Shown: piece after piece, positions 30,749-43,068 of the stretch
Layout of the letters: every line of letters starts with the position of its first letter
How positions within the stretch are numbered: the stretch's first letter is position 1
NCBI GenBank assembly: GCA_029953675.1
Contig: JAMWBK010000005.1
Coordinates: 310,001-374,000, forward strand
Source of the DNA: Rhodosorus marinus
Lineage: Eukaryota; Rhodophyta; Stylonematophyceae; Stylonematales; Stylonemataceae
Reading direction: 5' to 3'
Length of the DNA: 64,000 bases
The notes under the pieces: model-generated
Database searches by the model: none
Told to the model about the DNA's origin: nothing
The model's input: the letters and a program-made list of their open reading frames with translations, nothing else
Translations under genes and position numbers: made by a program

Positions 30749-32436
30749 TTACAGATCCTTCTCTTCCTCCTCATCGAGGTCCGCAGCCTGCTTCCCCAAC
30801 GTAGTAAGATCATTGATCAATGCTTTGTATATTTCAATTCCTTTTTGATAGATGTCAACACCGATGGACTCATTGTACTCATGCAGGAGTACCGCCGAAG
30901 CGTTGATGGGGCTGAACCCAATGGCCTCGATTCCCTTGTACCTCAAGAAACGACTGTCTGTTCCACCTGGGAAGATCTGCTCATTTGTCTCCACGTTCAA
31001 GCGGCTTAGTGCTGAGCGGAAAGTTTTGTAGAAAGGACTCTTCCCTTCGTCCACTGTAGAGAGGGGTCCGGCGTCGATTCTCAAACCAACTTCCCAAATC
31101 GTGTCTTCGCAGTGCTCATCACAGGCAACCTGATTCCACAGCAGAGCAACACAAGAGTAGATTCAGAATCGGCGACTGTTCTCGAGAGGTCAACGCTTTT
31201 CTCCTTCCTCAAAGGTTTGCCTGCCTACCCAATCCTTTATTACTTGATTCACATCGTCTGACTTCATTCCGGGAGGAATTCGAAGATCCAAACCCGCTCT
31301 TGCGCTGGATGGGATGACGTTCATGGTGAATCCATGTGCATTCTTCTCGCTCTCAACGCCTGCTTTCAGGTAGATTATATTGACTCCAAACGCTCTGCCT
31401 TCTCCACCGTTCAGACCAGCTCCAGTTGGTTTCTCGGACGCCAAGCCAAAGCGATCCCGGTCAGCCAGGATCTTGCCAAGAATGTCATGCAGTCTCATGA
31501 TCGCAGTTTGATGCGGAAGAGTTGCTCCGTGGCCAGTCTTGGAGTTGACTGTAATGTGAAGCTTCCATGTTCCTCGCTCTCCATAGTACACGGCCATATC
31601 ATTACCCTCTGTCGGTAAACCTGTTGGATCGTGAGCGTATGAAACGAAAGCCGTATCAGATCTCCGAAGATTGGAAGCGTGCGGATGAAACATTCCATCA
31701 GATCGTACCCTCGTCCAGAGAAAACCCAATATTTAGGGGCTTGAAATCTTCGGAGTTCACGAAAGACTCCATCCCCGACCCGTTGGTCTCCTCCTCCGGT
31801 ACAAACGTAACGTGTATCGATCGTTCAGGTTTCCATCCGTCCTTGAAAAGCGCCTTGATCGCGAAAAGGTACATCATCCCGATACTTTTCATATCCTGCG
31901 CGCCTCTGCCGATAATTTTGTTGTCCACGATTTCTGCACCATAAGGATCCGTCTTCCATCGAGACGTATCCCTGGCTCAGTGCCGACCCATGTAAGAAAA
32001 CTGTTAGGATCCACTAGACACTGGAGGCCGCGAAAAGCCGGGCGCAATCTTACACGTGTGAAACAACATCCATATGGGAATTGACCATGACCGCTTGCAA
32101 ACTCGGGTCCTGTCCAGCGATCGAGCAAATCACGACAGGTTCATCCATAGTGTACTCGGCAATTTTCACGGTCAAACCGATACCCTCACATGTCTTCTCA
32201 AGCCATCGCGCAGCCTCCCAGTACTTGGGATTCGGATGGTCAGTCCGCACTGAACCAAACACAAAAAAAAAACAATCAAACTAGTCTCAATATCAAACCA
32301 AAAAAAGGAAAAAAAGGAGAAAACAGCACAACTCACATCGGAGATACTCCTGCAAAGCAGACACACTCTCATCGTACTCGGCCAAAACAAAACCCGTTAT
32401 CAGAACACCAATCGTGCAATGTAAAGAAAACTTCAT
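30749..32436 (-). CDS. Aminoacylase-1 (peptidase M20A) with N-terminal signal peptide
   Basis: A zinc-dependent hydrolase of N-acyl L-amino acids. Five phase-consistent exons: 32337-32436, 32054-32249, 31709-31971, 31229-31620 and 30749-31129, giving about 443 residues. Metal and catalytic motifs are in order: NSHMDVV (His, Asp), GRGAQDMKSIG (bridging Asp), FVPEEETNG (catalytic and metal Glu), then SLDEG. The M20 dimerisation domain contains TGHGATLP. Near the C-terminus are GGTDSRFLRYKGIEAIGFSP and VLLHEYNE with the last metal His. Exon 1 encodes MKFSLHCTIGVLITGFVLAE, a plausible secretory signal peptide or anchor not found in cytosolic mammalian ACY1, which suggests an ER or vacuolar enzyme. 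Family call firm; location inferred. Confidence 0.92.
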
Positions 32437-33622
32437 TGATCTCTTCTTAAATTCAATCCTAGTCTCACTCTCCTTCGTCTAACAATCTCTTCGCCTTCGT
32501 CTAACAATCTCTTCTCCAACCTATCCTCCTCCTACCCGTTCCCAAACCTCTCCTTGTAAACAAGGCCAAGCCCATCAACAGTCACCGTCACCCCCCGAGC
32601 GATCTATATTAGGATCCTTCACATCGAATCCCACTCAGTATATCAAAATCTAATCATATTAATGTATAAAAACTATTACAAATCAATATTTTACTGGAAA
32701 GTTGGGATGAGCGGACTCGATATATTTTTTTTTTGTTTGGTCTGAGTGAGAGATGGGACAGTTTGATATGGAGGTATGAGCTATTTTTGTTTGGTTAGTA
32801 GTTGGTAAAGGAGTCTCTGCAGAGCATTCTGGATCTTACTAAGGGTTTTAAGGACAATCAAAAAGACATCTACCCGTTCATTTTTTATGTGGAGGCCGAT
32901 CGCAACCATCTGGATGAGCTTGATGGATTTTTGGGGGGATGATTAGTAATGTTTCACCACTGAAAGGAGTGGTTGAGGAGTATCCCCAGAATAATTTAGA
33001 ATGTAATTAGAGTTGTCAGCGGAGCCCACAAGAGGTTTCTGTTTTATTGCATCTGACTGCGATTGGAAGCGGACGCCAAGACCCGGTTGAGTGGCAAGCA
33101 GTTTGCTGCGTAGGAATGGTTTCGGCGGATGATCTTCGGAGATCAGTACTGTCTAAGTAGGGACGAGCTGTACCGAGAGAAGTTGCGATCAACATCGACT
33201 CGATAATGCGACAGCTTCGCAAGAAAGGGCTATTCCAACCCCATCATCGCCGGTGTGTTTTTCGGCTGGCACCAGTGCGCCTTGGTATTGAGGTTGGGGT
33301 CCGCAGCAGGTTGTTCGGATCGTAGGCTTGTGCGCTGGCTGGTTATTATTTGTTGTCCACGAGAGGGTAGAACTGTGTACTAGGTGTGTTGCAAAAACGG
33401 TTGCCCTCCTTTTATTGTCAGTAGAATAGTCAGACGGGGGCAAACGTTCCACAAGTCCGGTCGAGCGCGGGCACAACGCCGACGGAGGAGGATGGTCGAG
33501 AGCCAGAATCTGATGGCATAGTTAATAACTGAATGAGCTCCGGCGCTTCCACATGTTCGGGCTCAATCGGAGCGATTGCTTTGGGAATCAACGATGAGAG
33601 CAGGGAAGTGGGCGACCTGGAT
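32437..33622. other. Intergenic region, nothing identified
   Basis: Promoter side of the aminoacylase gene, then AT-rich and mixed DNA. Short frames at 33016-33222 and 33189-33476 on the reverse strand carry no motif. No repeat or RNA gene seen. Confidence 0.4.
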
Positions 33623-34333
33623 TCATTTCGCAGTATTCTTCAACTTGGTTTTCAATTCGTCGGTTTCATCAGCGTACTTGAGGAGCTTTGCGACAGTTTT
33701 TCTTCTACGATGTCGTATTAGATGATTGTTGCCCGCCTCGACACTGTCCACCTTGAGCAACGCCTGCGTGATCATCTCGCTCATGGCAATCAGCTTGGTC
33801 TGCACTTCTTTATGTTCTTGCGAATTTGCAGAACCGTTTTTCAGTGAGTCCATCCCCTCACTCAGCTTTTCAATGTCATACGTTTTCCGAAGCTCATCGA
33901 TTCCTTTTAGAGCTTTTGAAAAGTTCTCGAGCTGTCGAGTGATAAGATAGGTTCTGACTACAGCCGCAATTCTTGCAACTGCCTTAGCTGCTGAGGCTTT
34001 TCTCTTTGCGCTCTTCGGCATGGGTGACAACCACCTCGACTTGCCAGTTTTGGAGTTGTAAGCGTAGATTCTCCCCTCCTTGTTAGTGTATACTTCCTCA
34101 TGCTCGGTCAGCTTGTGCTTTTTGCGAAGCTCATCTTCTTTCTGGCTAGTCAGCTTCCCCCCAACTTGATCCTCAGGTTTGATATCTCCGGTCAACGCAT
34201 TCCTAAAAACTACATCCCCCGTTTTTTCATCCTTGCTCTTGCTCCAAAGCCACTTGGTTTCTCCTGACGAGGTATTAAAAATATACGTTTGACCAGTTTT
34301 CTCATCCAAAGCGCTCACCCACTCCTCGCTCAT
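33623..34333 (-). CDS. WW-WW-BAG domain protein
   Basis: Single exon, 236 residues, ATG 34333 (MSEEWVSALD). The first WW domain (residues about 4-30) reads EWVSALDEKTGQTYIFNTSS then GETKWL, with both signature Trp. The second WW-like unit (about 78-103) has EVYTNKEGRIYAYNSKTGKS then RWL, but lacks the first Trp. An Ala-rich basic helix AARIAAVVRTYLITRQ-like segment follows. The C-terminal about 100 residues match a BAG domain: a long first helix, a second with HKEVQTKLIAMSEMITQALL, then VDSVEAGNNHLIRHRRRKTV and KLLKYADETDEL. The Gly-Asn and Arg-Arg-Arg-Lys block is the Hsp70-ATPase contact helix. The likely role is an Hsp70 nucleotide-exchange factor recruited to Pro-rich partners. The combination is known for few proteins; BAG assignment is by motif. 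Confidence 0.78.
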   Translation of the reverse strand: MSEEWVSALDEKTGQTYIFNTSSGETKWLWSKSKDEKTGDVVFRNALTGDIKPEDQVGGKLTSQKEDELRKKHKLTEHEEVYTNKEGRIYAYNSKTGKSRWLSPMPKSAKRKASAAKAVARIAAVVRTYLITRQLENFSKALKGIDELRKTYDIEKLSEGMDSLKNGSANSQEHKEVQTKLIAMSEMITQALLKVDSVEAGNNHLIRHRRRKTVAKLLKYADETDELKTKLKNTAK

Positions 34334-35389
34334 TCTGGCTTCTAATCAACTAAGATTCAACAACTAAACGATCCTCTTCAATACACCACCACAACTATCG
34401 TCCCTCTCCCATAAGAACCTCGAACGAAGCTCCGTTCCAATCCTAGATCCAAAAATGCTCCCAGGGATCTATTCAGTGTATTTCCAAAGGATCACTAAAC
34501 CCTGAGCGAGCGAGCTCAGGTCACCATTCTCGTCTTCGCTTAGATGAAGAGTAGCTCTCCTCCACCCCAAAGCTTTCGATATCCACCACCCAAAAACAAG
34601 TCCATTGAGAATGGAGCCTTCTGCATGGTTTCGCCGATCGTGGTGCGAACTGATCTCCGTGTGCAGTAATCGATGCTAATCGATCTCACTGTACAGTAAG
34701 AGTTGCCGTTGGATGTCACTTTGATCAGAGCTGAGTCTGTTGAGTGCCTCTTGGGGCTGTTGGAGATGATGCTGAGCTAATATTGTTCGTGGCATCCTTT
34801 GACCAGAGGAACACTCGCTGCAAATCATCAGTGCTTCTTTGTCCCGAGGGTACAAACGAGCATCGGTACAGATTGGGTGCCGGTGAGGATAGGAAGCTAG
34901 AGTTTTGTCTTACATTGACCCACATATACGAATCGGCGTATGGTGCAGTGCAGAAGTTGCTGATAGTGGCGTGAGCACCATCCTTCAGGGTAGAGCTATG
35001 AGGTAGCTCTTGGTCTTCCGGTTGCCATGCCCTTGGAAACAGCGTACTGGGAATTGGGGCTTGTCAACTTCCAGTGCTGGCACAGCAGAAAACCTGCGTT
35101 TTCCTTTGTGCTGCAGTTGCGAATTTGAATCCGTGGGATTGTTCTTGTAAGTTTACTTAGCAGATTTTCGTTCGCTGCCAAGATCGCATGAAGGGCTTGA
35201 GAACTGGCATCAGAAGCACGGCGGCTTTGGATGAACGCTCTGGACCTTGCTCTCTGACGGCCGAAGTTCTTGAAGAATTTGAAAAGTTGAGGGTATGAGA
35301 AATTTCTCAGCTTGGAATTTATATTGACCTTGATTAAATACTGGACTCTCTGATGAAGTTAACCTAAAACATGGAAGCAGTTGAACTGG
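34334..35389. other. Intergenic region with weak forward-strand coding hints
   Basis: Forward frames at 34744-34974 and about 35170-35300 (FVRCQDRMKGLRTGIRSTAA) look somewhat protein-like, but they have no common splice solution and no recognised motif. The first 100 bases hold the WW-BAG promoter. Confidence 0.35.
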
Positions 35390-37246
35390 TTAGGACCTAG
35401 GATTCCGATAACCTAGAGTCTCCTCCTTGTGGACGCGGTCAGTCATTCGTTTTATGTCTTCCGCACATTGATTCTCATCGTGCCTAAACGAGTCTGCGAC
35501 GACAACGTCCTTCTTCTTAAAAGGCGTCGTAGCCACGAGCCGATTCCTTGATAAGGAGAGCTCGTGCTCCAAGCCCATTATCTTTGTCGCAGTTTTCTTC
35601 CTCTCGGAGGAACGCACAACTTTAAGCCTCTCTCGAATTTCATCTATGCTTCTCTCTCTGGGCAGCATCTGCTTCAGGAGGAAAGGCTGATCCTTGTACC
35701 GTTTCGCACCTGCAATGAGCCTGTGTGTTTGTGGGAAGTTGTGATGAGCACTTCGGTTTGTCACTGCAGCCGCTGTCGAAACGGCAGGGGAGAAGTGGAT
35801 AAGGCTCTCACATAATATCTTCCCGCTCTGTCCACGGCGTACCAGTTTTCACAGTTTTCTTCTCCACATCTCCAAGCAAAACGCTCAGGTTCTGGGTGCC
35901 GGACTCGAAACCAGAATGTCTGAACAGTTTCTCCAAGGCCAAAACGCTCTGATCATTCTTGTTTTCCTTAAGCCGAGCTTCGAGCTGCAAGTTGAAAACG
36001 GTGGCGAGGTCAGGGGCCGCTTCAATGTGATCCTGCCAAATCGCACGAATTTCGAAGCTTAGCAGTTTCCACAAGCGCATGGGTGAACATTTGATCGCGC
36101 GGTTGCCACAGGGAAGTCCTACCACAAGAGTCCACAGGTAACGTGCCTTGGCCTTATAGCCATCCTTAGTTGATAATTTCAAGATGGCTGTGGTTTCTTC
36201 TGTCTTTGAACTATTTTTGCAAAGGAACGAACGACGATTCAGTTTTAGCCGTTGACGACCGTCAGAAACTACTGACGAATGCCCATTTTGCTGCGCGTTC
36301 GTACTCAACGTCCTGCCACTCCTCATTGCCCGCGAAAGATTCTCCATGGTACTCCTCATCAAGTTCCTGATGACAACGTCCAGTCTTCAGTTCCTCATCA
36401 GAGTTCAGCAAATAGCACGGCTAGTGCTTACCTCCCCTTGGAGGGAATCATCTTCATCAAAGAGGAGCTGCTCTGAAACATCTTCCCAAGAGGAGTTCCT
36501 GGTACCGGGTAATACGATGCCTTCTTTACTCGCCATCTCCTCGAGTGATTCGGATGGGTCCCCGATCGCGCCCTTACCCCTTGACATATCAAGCGCTGCT
36601 GAGTAGTTCACAACTAGCTTCTGGCCAGCACTCTTGAGATCCTCATCCTCCGAAAGCGCTGTGTCGTCGTCCTCTTCCAAGATTTCGTACTGGCTGGCAA
36701 AGGTTTCTTCGTCAAAATCTGGCCTGCGTTCTTCGGTTTCATCCTCGTTCGCTTCCGATTAAGAATTCGACTTGGGTTAGCCTACTGCTGTCCGCGAAGG
36801 ACAAGAATGCGTCGTAACCTACCAGCTGTTGACCTGCTCTCCATCGACTGTCGCGCACATCCAACGTCAATCATTTCATCCTCTCCGACGTCATCTTCAG
36901 CATGCATCAAAGAAGAAGAGAAATCCCGAGGTGAACACAAATTATGGCAAATCCTTTGTTCGTTGCGGTGGCCGACCCTCGAAACCCCGTGTGAGGTGGC
37001 CGTACCATTCTTGCTATTCTTCGTCATCAAAGTTTCAGTTTTGCTGCTAGATTTTCTCGTTTTGGAAGAGCTGGACTGTTTCAAAATTTTACCTTCGACC
37101 CTGTCACCTTGAGGAGCTTCGCGATCCTTGCTCGTACTGGTCTCAGCCGCCTTCGGACTAGCCCTCGCTCCTGTCTTCCTCTTAGCCGTAATACCACTGT
37201 TCCTCGCCGAAGCTGAGAGCGACCTTGCTCGTACGCCCTGCGCCAT
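35390..37246 (-). CDS. Unknown protein: basic N-terminus, acidic middle, helical C-terminus
   Basis: I do not recognise this family. Deduced exons are 36823-37246, 36432-36751, 36277-36366, 35812-36203 and 35390-35720, giving about 518 residues; the exon 3/4 junction is the least sure. Residues 1-110 are Ser/Lys/Arg-rich (ITAKRKTGARASPKAAETST), like a nuclear or nucleolar tail. An acidic stretch follows (RRPDFDEETFASQYEILEED, then DDDTALSEDEDL). The third exon reads EEYHGESFAGNEEWQDVEYE. The fourth holds the most ordered part, YLWTLVVGLPCGNRAIKCSP then MRLWKLLSFEIRAIWQDHIE. The last exon has a basic helix RSIDEIRERLKVVRSSERKK. Charge pattern and lack of targeting signals suggest a nuclear RNA or chromatin protein, which is inference only. 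Confidence 0.68.
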
Positions 37247-38448
37247 TTCAAGTCGGAGCCAGCAATCAGCGAAATAATAATTCCGGATGGGTAGTCTCTG
37301 CAACGTGCCGCAAGTCCCAGAACGAAACGAGGACTGGAGCATTGATCACGTCATTAGATCGGTGGCAAATTCACCTACCGGTGCATGCAAGAATCGGTTG
37401 ACACAATTCATTGATCCAGGAACATAGTGAAAAGATCTAAGAATCCACATCTTGGATTACTCTAAACCCAAGATCCTCAACTGAGCAAAAAATTCCGGCT
37501 GCACCCTCCCCCCCCGGCCAACAAAACTAGAAAATAAACAGATCTCACCTAGAAATATCAACTCTCGATAAAGATCGAAATCTTTTTCCTTTATCCTTCT
37601 TTCCAACCATCCCACTCATTTAGCAGGTACCTCCTACAATTCCCTCAACCTCACCAAAGTCTCCTCCCACCCTCAACAACTTCTCCCGCCTGCTACCATC
37701 GCGTTTACCAGTCAAAGAAGCACCTCCGCAATGACGTAGTACTCCAGAATCCTCGGAGGCCATCAACAATCATAAATAGTATTTATTTTCAACAACCCTC
37801 CCATTTCCTTCCGAAAAGAAAGAAAAAAAGAAGAGAGAATAGTAACGTATCTTTCTATTCCTTAAGCAATCTCAACATTCATAATTATTCTTTAATTAAA
37901 AATTATTCAGAGTATTACGATATGTATTTCAATGTTTAGACGTTATCGAAAACACGAATGTTTCGTTAAAATAGTTTTGACAAATTGATAAACGGCATCA
38001 ACTGAAACAAGGGTATTTCGAGTATATTGACTGATATGATATTTTATTAAAATTATAAAGTATTTTTTTGTTCGTATGACGCAGGGGCTTTGCAGATCGT
38101 AAACTGCACTTTTTTATTCTTAATATGTATTTAGTTTCACGTTCGAGGGTGGGTTGGGGGTTTTTACTTGTGTACATTTGTTTATTTTGATTGATATCTT
38201 GTTAGTTTTCATTGGCTCCGAACGGTTTTTATTTGGAGTAATTTGGACATAAGTTCTTATTTGTCTAAGTGTCGCTTGGGAGGGTTTTGGGGGGCAGAGG
38301 AGGACTTGGGCCGGGGCTGCTGGCATCGGGAACGAGTTGCATTTGTGGTAGGCCTAGAACCTGGAGATGAGGTTTTGAATAGCGGAAGGAGTGGAAACTC
38401 AGCAGTGAACAGTATATATTTATTGCTGAAGGTGTTAATGAAGGTATA
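37247..38448. other. AT-rich divergent intergenic region
   Basis: Lies between two divergent genes and holds both promoters. The centre (about 37750-38130) is strongly AT-rich with no open frame. No repeat family recognised. Confidence 0.5.
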
Positions 38449-40134
38449 ATGGCTCCTGCGTCAGTGAAAGACAGTTCTGAGTCTGCTGTTGTGAAAAAGG
38501 AGGAGTTTGCTGTTCCAGAATTGCCACGAAGGCTGCGGCCAGTTGTAAAGCGACCGAGAGCCCGGAATGTGCTGCCTGAGGAGGACTATGTGGACTCCTT
38601 GGAGCAGGTACGCTGTATTCCAGATTGAAATCGTAGTTGAACGGTCCGCCCGCGTTCTCAGTCCTGTATTCTCAATGGATCTTCTTTTTTTTAATCTTTG
38701 ATAAGATTATCACGCGGGACTTTTTCCCGGAACTCCCGAAGATGAAGCTTCAGAATGCTTATGATGAAGCTTTGAGGGCAAGTGATTTTCAGGCTGCTGC
38801 TGAGATTGATTCGCGTATAAAAAACGCAGGAGTAATCTTGCAATCCCCATCGGCAACACCGGGGACGGCTTCCGAAGTATCCAGTCTTCACGGAGCACCT
38901 GGACCCTCCGAGTGGAGTGCAACCCCGTCAAGCTGTAAGATGACGTCACCTCTAAGCGCTGTAGAGTCTGCTCGCTAAACAAAGATGTCCCTGACCGGTT
39001 CGTGTTGTTTGTTTGTCATGCAGATGCTGGCTCAGTGTCGGGTAGAACACGACCCCCTGCTGAACACCTGTCCCTGGATGGTTTTCATGCGCAGTGCACT
39101 TCCGAGGACAACGAATCCTTCTCTAGAGTGCTTGAAGGGGACGAGGAAAAGAGGAGAGGGAAGGCTTGGTGGCTCTACGAAACAGAGGAGGAGCACAAGA
39201 AGGGGAAGCATTTGCGGCTAGAGGCGGCGAAAAAGAATGAGGAGGCTGGTCTTCAAAACATTGTTACAGCCGCCGGCGACGGGCGAAAGGCTCCAGAACA
39301 CGAATGGCGATATGAAGCAAGGAACAAGCTTATGTACTATCCTCCAGATGCTCCCAGAACTGTTGAAGAACACGAAAATATTGCGGCGCTGCCGAGAAAG
39401 CGGATTAACCATGCGAACACACGATTTCAGGCAGACCGAAACCCTGCAAGCGGGAGTCCTCGTTCCAGCTTATACCCGACGCCGCTTTATGGAACTCGAA
39501 CAAGTACGTGCGCGCTTAAGATTACCTTTGGGTTCACCCTCTCCACTATCGAAATCCAGTTTTCCTGTGGTCCCGTCAGCGTTTCTAGTTTCATCAGAAG
39601 GACAATAGGTTTGCGACTGACAAGGCTTTTTCTATTTTTGGCTACTGAATCCTAGTCAGCGAAAAGTCATCAGATATTGGAGATCCGGAGCAAAGCGGAG
39701 TTGATGCGTCGAAAAACAGCTACGAAATGGTCCCAAGCTCGCCGAGCCCTTCAGATGTGAATGCGTCGCCGATCGTCACATGGGGGAGCGTTGCGGCTAC
39801 CCCAAAGCTGTTGCATGGACGTGAATCGAACGCCTACAAAATATTTAAACCACGAAAACGCGAAGAAGTCGCTTTGAAACTAGAACGGAAAACGAAAAAT
39901 AAGAAGGTAGGAATTCGACTAAGCCTCCCTGCCGGCGGAATCGATGTCAGGACTAAGCAGTGGCTTCTCTTCCTTGGTTGTCTTCAGCATCATGACTCCA
40001 TCTACCATGGAACTCCAAAATCAACTCCCGGTACAGCCGTTCGCTCCACTCGGGGATCTGCGACACCGTTAACTCCAGCCGGAACGAGACTAGCCTCTCG
40101 AATGAAAAAATCTTATGCGAACTCGAGGAGATAG
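38449..40134 (+). CDS. ESS2: ESS2 / DGCR14 nuclear protein (Es2 family)
   Basis: A conserved nuclear factor associated with the spliceosomal C complex. Exons 38449-38607, 38706-38934, 39024-39503, 39656-39906 and 39988-40134 give about 421 residues in phase. Hallmarks are LPRRLRPVVKRPRARNVLPE then EEDYVDSLEQIITRDFFPEL at the N-terminus. In the middle are a long charged helix (WWLYETEEEHKKGKHLRLEA), NKLMYYPPDAPRTVEE and the NHANTRF motif. Near the end come VTWGSVAATPKLL and the tail TPGTAVRSTRGSATPLTPAG. All are in the order of animal and plant ESS2. Start MAPASVKDSS is the first ATG in the exon. Confidence 0.93.
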
Positions 40135-41132
40135 GTTTTGTCAGCCTGCTGCAATTTTTGGCCTGTGGATGACGATAGTAGTCTTGGCTTGAATGGGAAA
40201 TGAACGAGAATAGACAAAGCCCTGTTCTGTCCAAGGATCGGATTCCTAGTAAAATGGAGCTATTCCGCAAAACGTGCCGAGAGCTGGATAGATAACGGTT
40301 TGAGGCCGCCTGGTACGAGTTTTTAGAGGTAGCAGCTTATGGCTGACTCTCTTGAAGACCGAAAGTCCAAGACGTCGTACACCCAGGTCACGTTAGCTGA
40401 TAAGATTCCGAAGAGACCAATGGCATCCGATATTTGCATAAAATCGAGGATACTCCTATATGATTCTCTACCCCCCCTCTACTTCGGTACAGAGATCACA
40501 CCTTTCAAAACTACGCCCCAACCATCGTTCGCCATCGTCTACATCCCGTTGTCATCGTGTGCCCTCCTGGAAACTATCTTCCATCCAATCCTATTGCCAA
40601 CCAGGCTAACACCTACAAAAAAAAAAGAAAACAAGGTAACAGCCAACTCGAAAATATATATATGAAAAATAAAACCCCAGAACATGGTCAAAAAGACCAG
40701 AATCGAGGGATCCATTTAAACCAATTAAATATAGACACATGTCCTTATTGTCAAGTTGTATTGGTTTTTTTGGAAAAATGAATGTATGACATAGAACGCG
40801 GCGGTCGTCATGGATTCTTTCGTTTTGGTGACGTTCTGGGAAGGAAGGCGAAAGCTGGAGAATATTTTTGTTCTTGGGAGGATGGAGAGGAGACTGTTTG
40901 CTTTTGTGGGACAGGGTTCGGTATATTAGGGGTTTGGCTATTGAGCTGAAAGGTGTTAGGGAGGAGCGGTTGGGATTGTCAGGTGAGGTGTTTAGTCTGG
41001 ATGGTCATCGTGTAAGGTTTTGGCGGTTTTTTGGGGAGGGGGGGGTTCTGTGTGTGTGTTGGGTTTGGTAGGCGTGAGGTGTAGGTTTTTCGTTTGGATC
41101 GTAGTACTTGGGATTGATTTGGGTAGCGGAAG
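40135..41132. other. Intergenic region upstream of eIF3m
   Basis: A forward frame from 40339 (MADSLEDRKSKTSYTQVTLA) is open for 108 codons but has no motif, and its second half is low-complexity. The G-rich 40900-41060 stretch immediately precedes eIF3m and probably forms its promoter and leader. Confidence 0.4.
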
Positions 41133-42819
41133 ATGGCGCCTGAGGAGGTTGAGGATGCTGGTATGATGGTTGAGGAGCAATCGGAGGATAAGTCGCTTTA
41201 CGAGGCTCTCGTAGCCGCGCTTAGTTTTTTATCGAAGAGATCTGGGCAGGAGGATCTCTTGGCGAGTGTTGAACAGGCGCAGCAGGCTGAGGATTTCATG
41301 TATTTGATGTCCCTGATTGCTAACGGCTACGTTGCTGCATTGAATGCTCCGGTGAAGGAAGATGATGATGAGGTCGTCGTATCAGAGAATTTTGAGGGTT
41401 GCATACAGGTCATTGTGGGAGTTTTCAGAATGGTAGGTTTTCAGCGCACAAGAGCACGTCTCCCCGGTCTTGAACGTCATTAAGTGATGCCTTGGGACCG
41501 TCTCTAAACAGGTTTGCAATATGGAGACGGACTTGGTAGTTGATATAGCGGCGGGGCTATGTGCGAACGAGAATCTAGGGGACATGCGGATGCGGTCACT
41601 AGCTTTTCTCTATAATTCACTGCCTACGGCCGATGCTGCGCGGAGATTCAAGTTCTTGGTGATGTTGATTGAATTAAGCGCAAAGCTTCAGGCAGTTGAC
41701 AAGCTGGATTCTGTCTTTTCGAGGGTGCCGGACTACGTGAAGGTAAGAAGAAGGTCTTCACTGCATGTTCAACCTGATTTGGGGGGATTTTGTGGCGGAG
41801 TATGCAGGTGTTTCCGACTGCTTAGTGTGAATTTCCAGCAGAGCTGAACGGGGCAAACTTGTGACCGTGGATTGCGGGTTCGATTTTCTATAATTTTAGG
41901 GATACGACCTGAACGTGGAGGACAAGAGAATGCTCTATTCGAGATGCTCAGAGGCACTGAAATCAACAGAGGCGCTAGAGAAGGCGCTTGACTTCAACGT
42001 CCAGCTGCTAGAAACTTACAACGGATGCGCGGATGAAGAATTGGATTCTATCTCCGATGTTGCAAAGAGCTCAGTAGTTGACGCAATAGCTCTACCAAAG
42101 CTCTTCAAGTTGGATATGCTGCTTGAGATGAGCGCCGTGGTTCGTTTGAAGGACAAGGGCAATGGTGAGCAATGAGTGAAGCGAACCCCAACCAGCTGCT
42201 CGATCAAGACCATCAGCTTATCATGTGGAAAGAATTTTCGTCTGCCGTATTCTTGAGATTGGCATCTAACAGTCGGTTTCTGTTGCCCTCGCGATAGCAA
42301 ATTTGTACCGCCTCCTGGAGATATTTGTGAAGGACGACCTCACGGTTTACAAACAGTTTTACGCTGAGAACGGAGGCCTTGTCGACTCGCTTGGTTTGAG
42401 CAACGAAAGTTTAACGGACAAGATGCGCTTGCTGACATTCGCAACGTTGGGAAACAAAAGCAATGAATTAGGGGTATGTGCGGCTTAAGCGGAGCGGGAG
42501 GTGAACGTCACCCCGAGAAATGCCCGATCTCATATGTGCTTACTATGATCTGTCTCATGTTCCTCAGTACCAAGCCATTGAGACCGCTCTAGATATTCCC
42601 GAGGAAGAGGTTGAGGAGTGGGTTATTCGGGCAATTTCGTCTGGACTCATCGTAGCAAAGATGAACCAAGTCACCCGAACCGTTCATGTGCATAGATCTA
42701 CCAGTCGGTCCTTCTCACCAGATCAATGGCAGCCACTGGGTGAAAGAATTCGACTGTGGACGAGAAACGTCGAGGAGCTTCTCAGCGTTCTTCGTTCGTC
42801 CAAGACTAGTGCATATTAG
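41133..42819 (+). CDS. EIF3M: Translation initiation factor eIF3 subunit M (PCI domain)
   Basis: A core subunit of the eIF3 complex on the 40S ribosome. Exons 41133-41432, 41512-41742, 41900-42164, 42298-42473 and 42568-42819 give about 407 residues, the normal size. The N-terminal helical repeats contain RMRSLAFLYNSLPTADAARR, which matches the family (LRL..LYN.l). The C-terminal PCI winged helix has LTDKMRLLTFATLGNKSNEL, YQAIETALDIPEEEVEEWVI and RAISSGLIVAKMNQVTRTVH. It ends with WQPLGERIRLWTRNVEEL. The closely related COP9 subunit 7 would lack the LYN segment and the W..nv tail, so eIF3m is preferred. All junctions agree in phase. Confidence 0.93.
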
Positions 42820-43068
42820 GGGGCGTCGTTTTTCGTAGTTATACTTTTTAACTTTTGCTGAGATGAGCTCGAAACGAGACCCGGAAATTGGGGCGAAGAT
42901 TACGAACAGCCAGCTTTGACGCTTCGTTGGATTACCAATCAAGCCGAGGAAATCTATGCAAATGTAGCTTGTCATCAATAGGCATCCGAGCAAAAGAAAT
43001 AATTAATGAGAATGCGATTAAAGCCAGAGTGGTGGAACCGAACGAGCAACCCGGTGCTCGGCGTTCAT

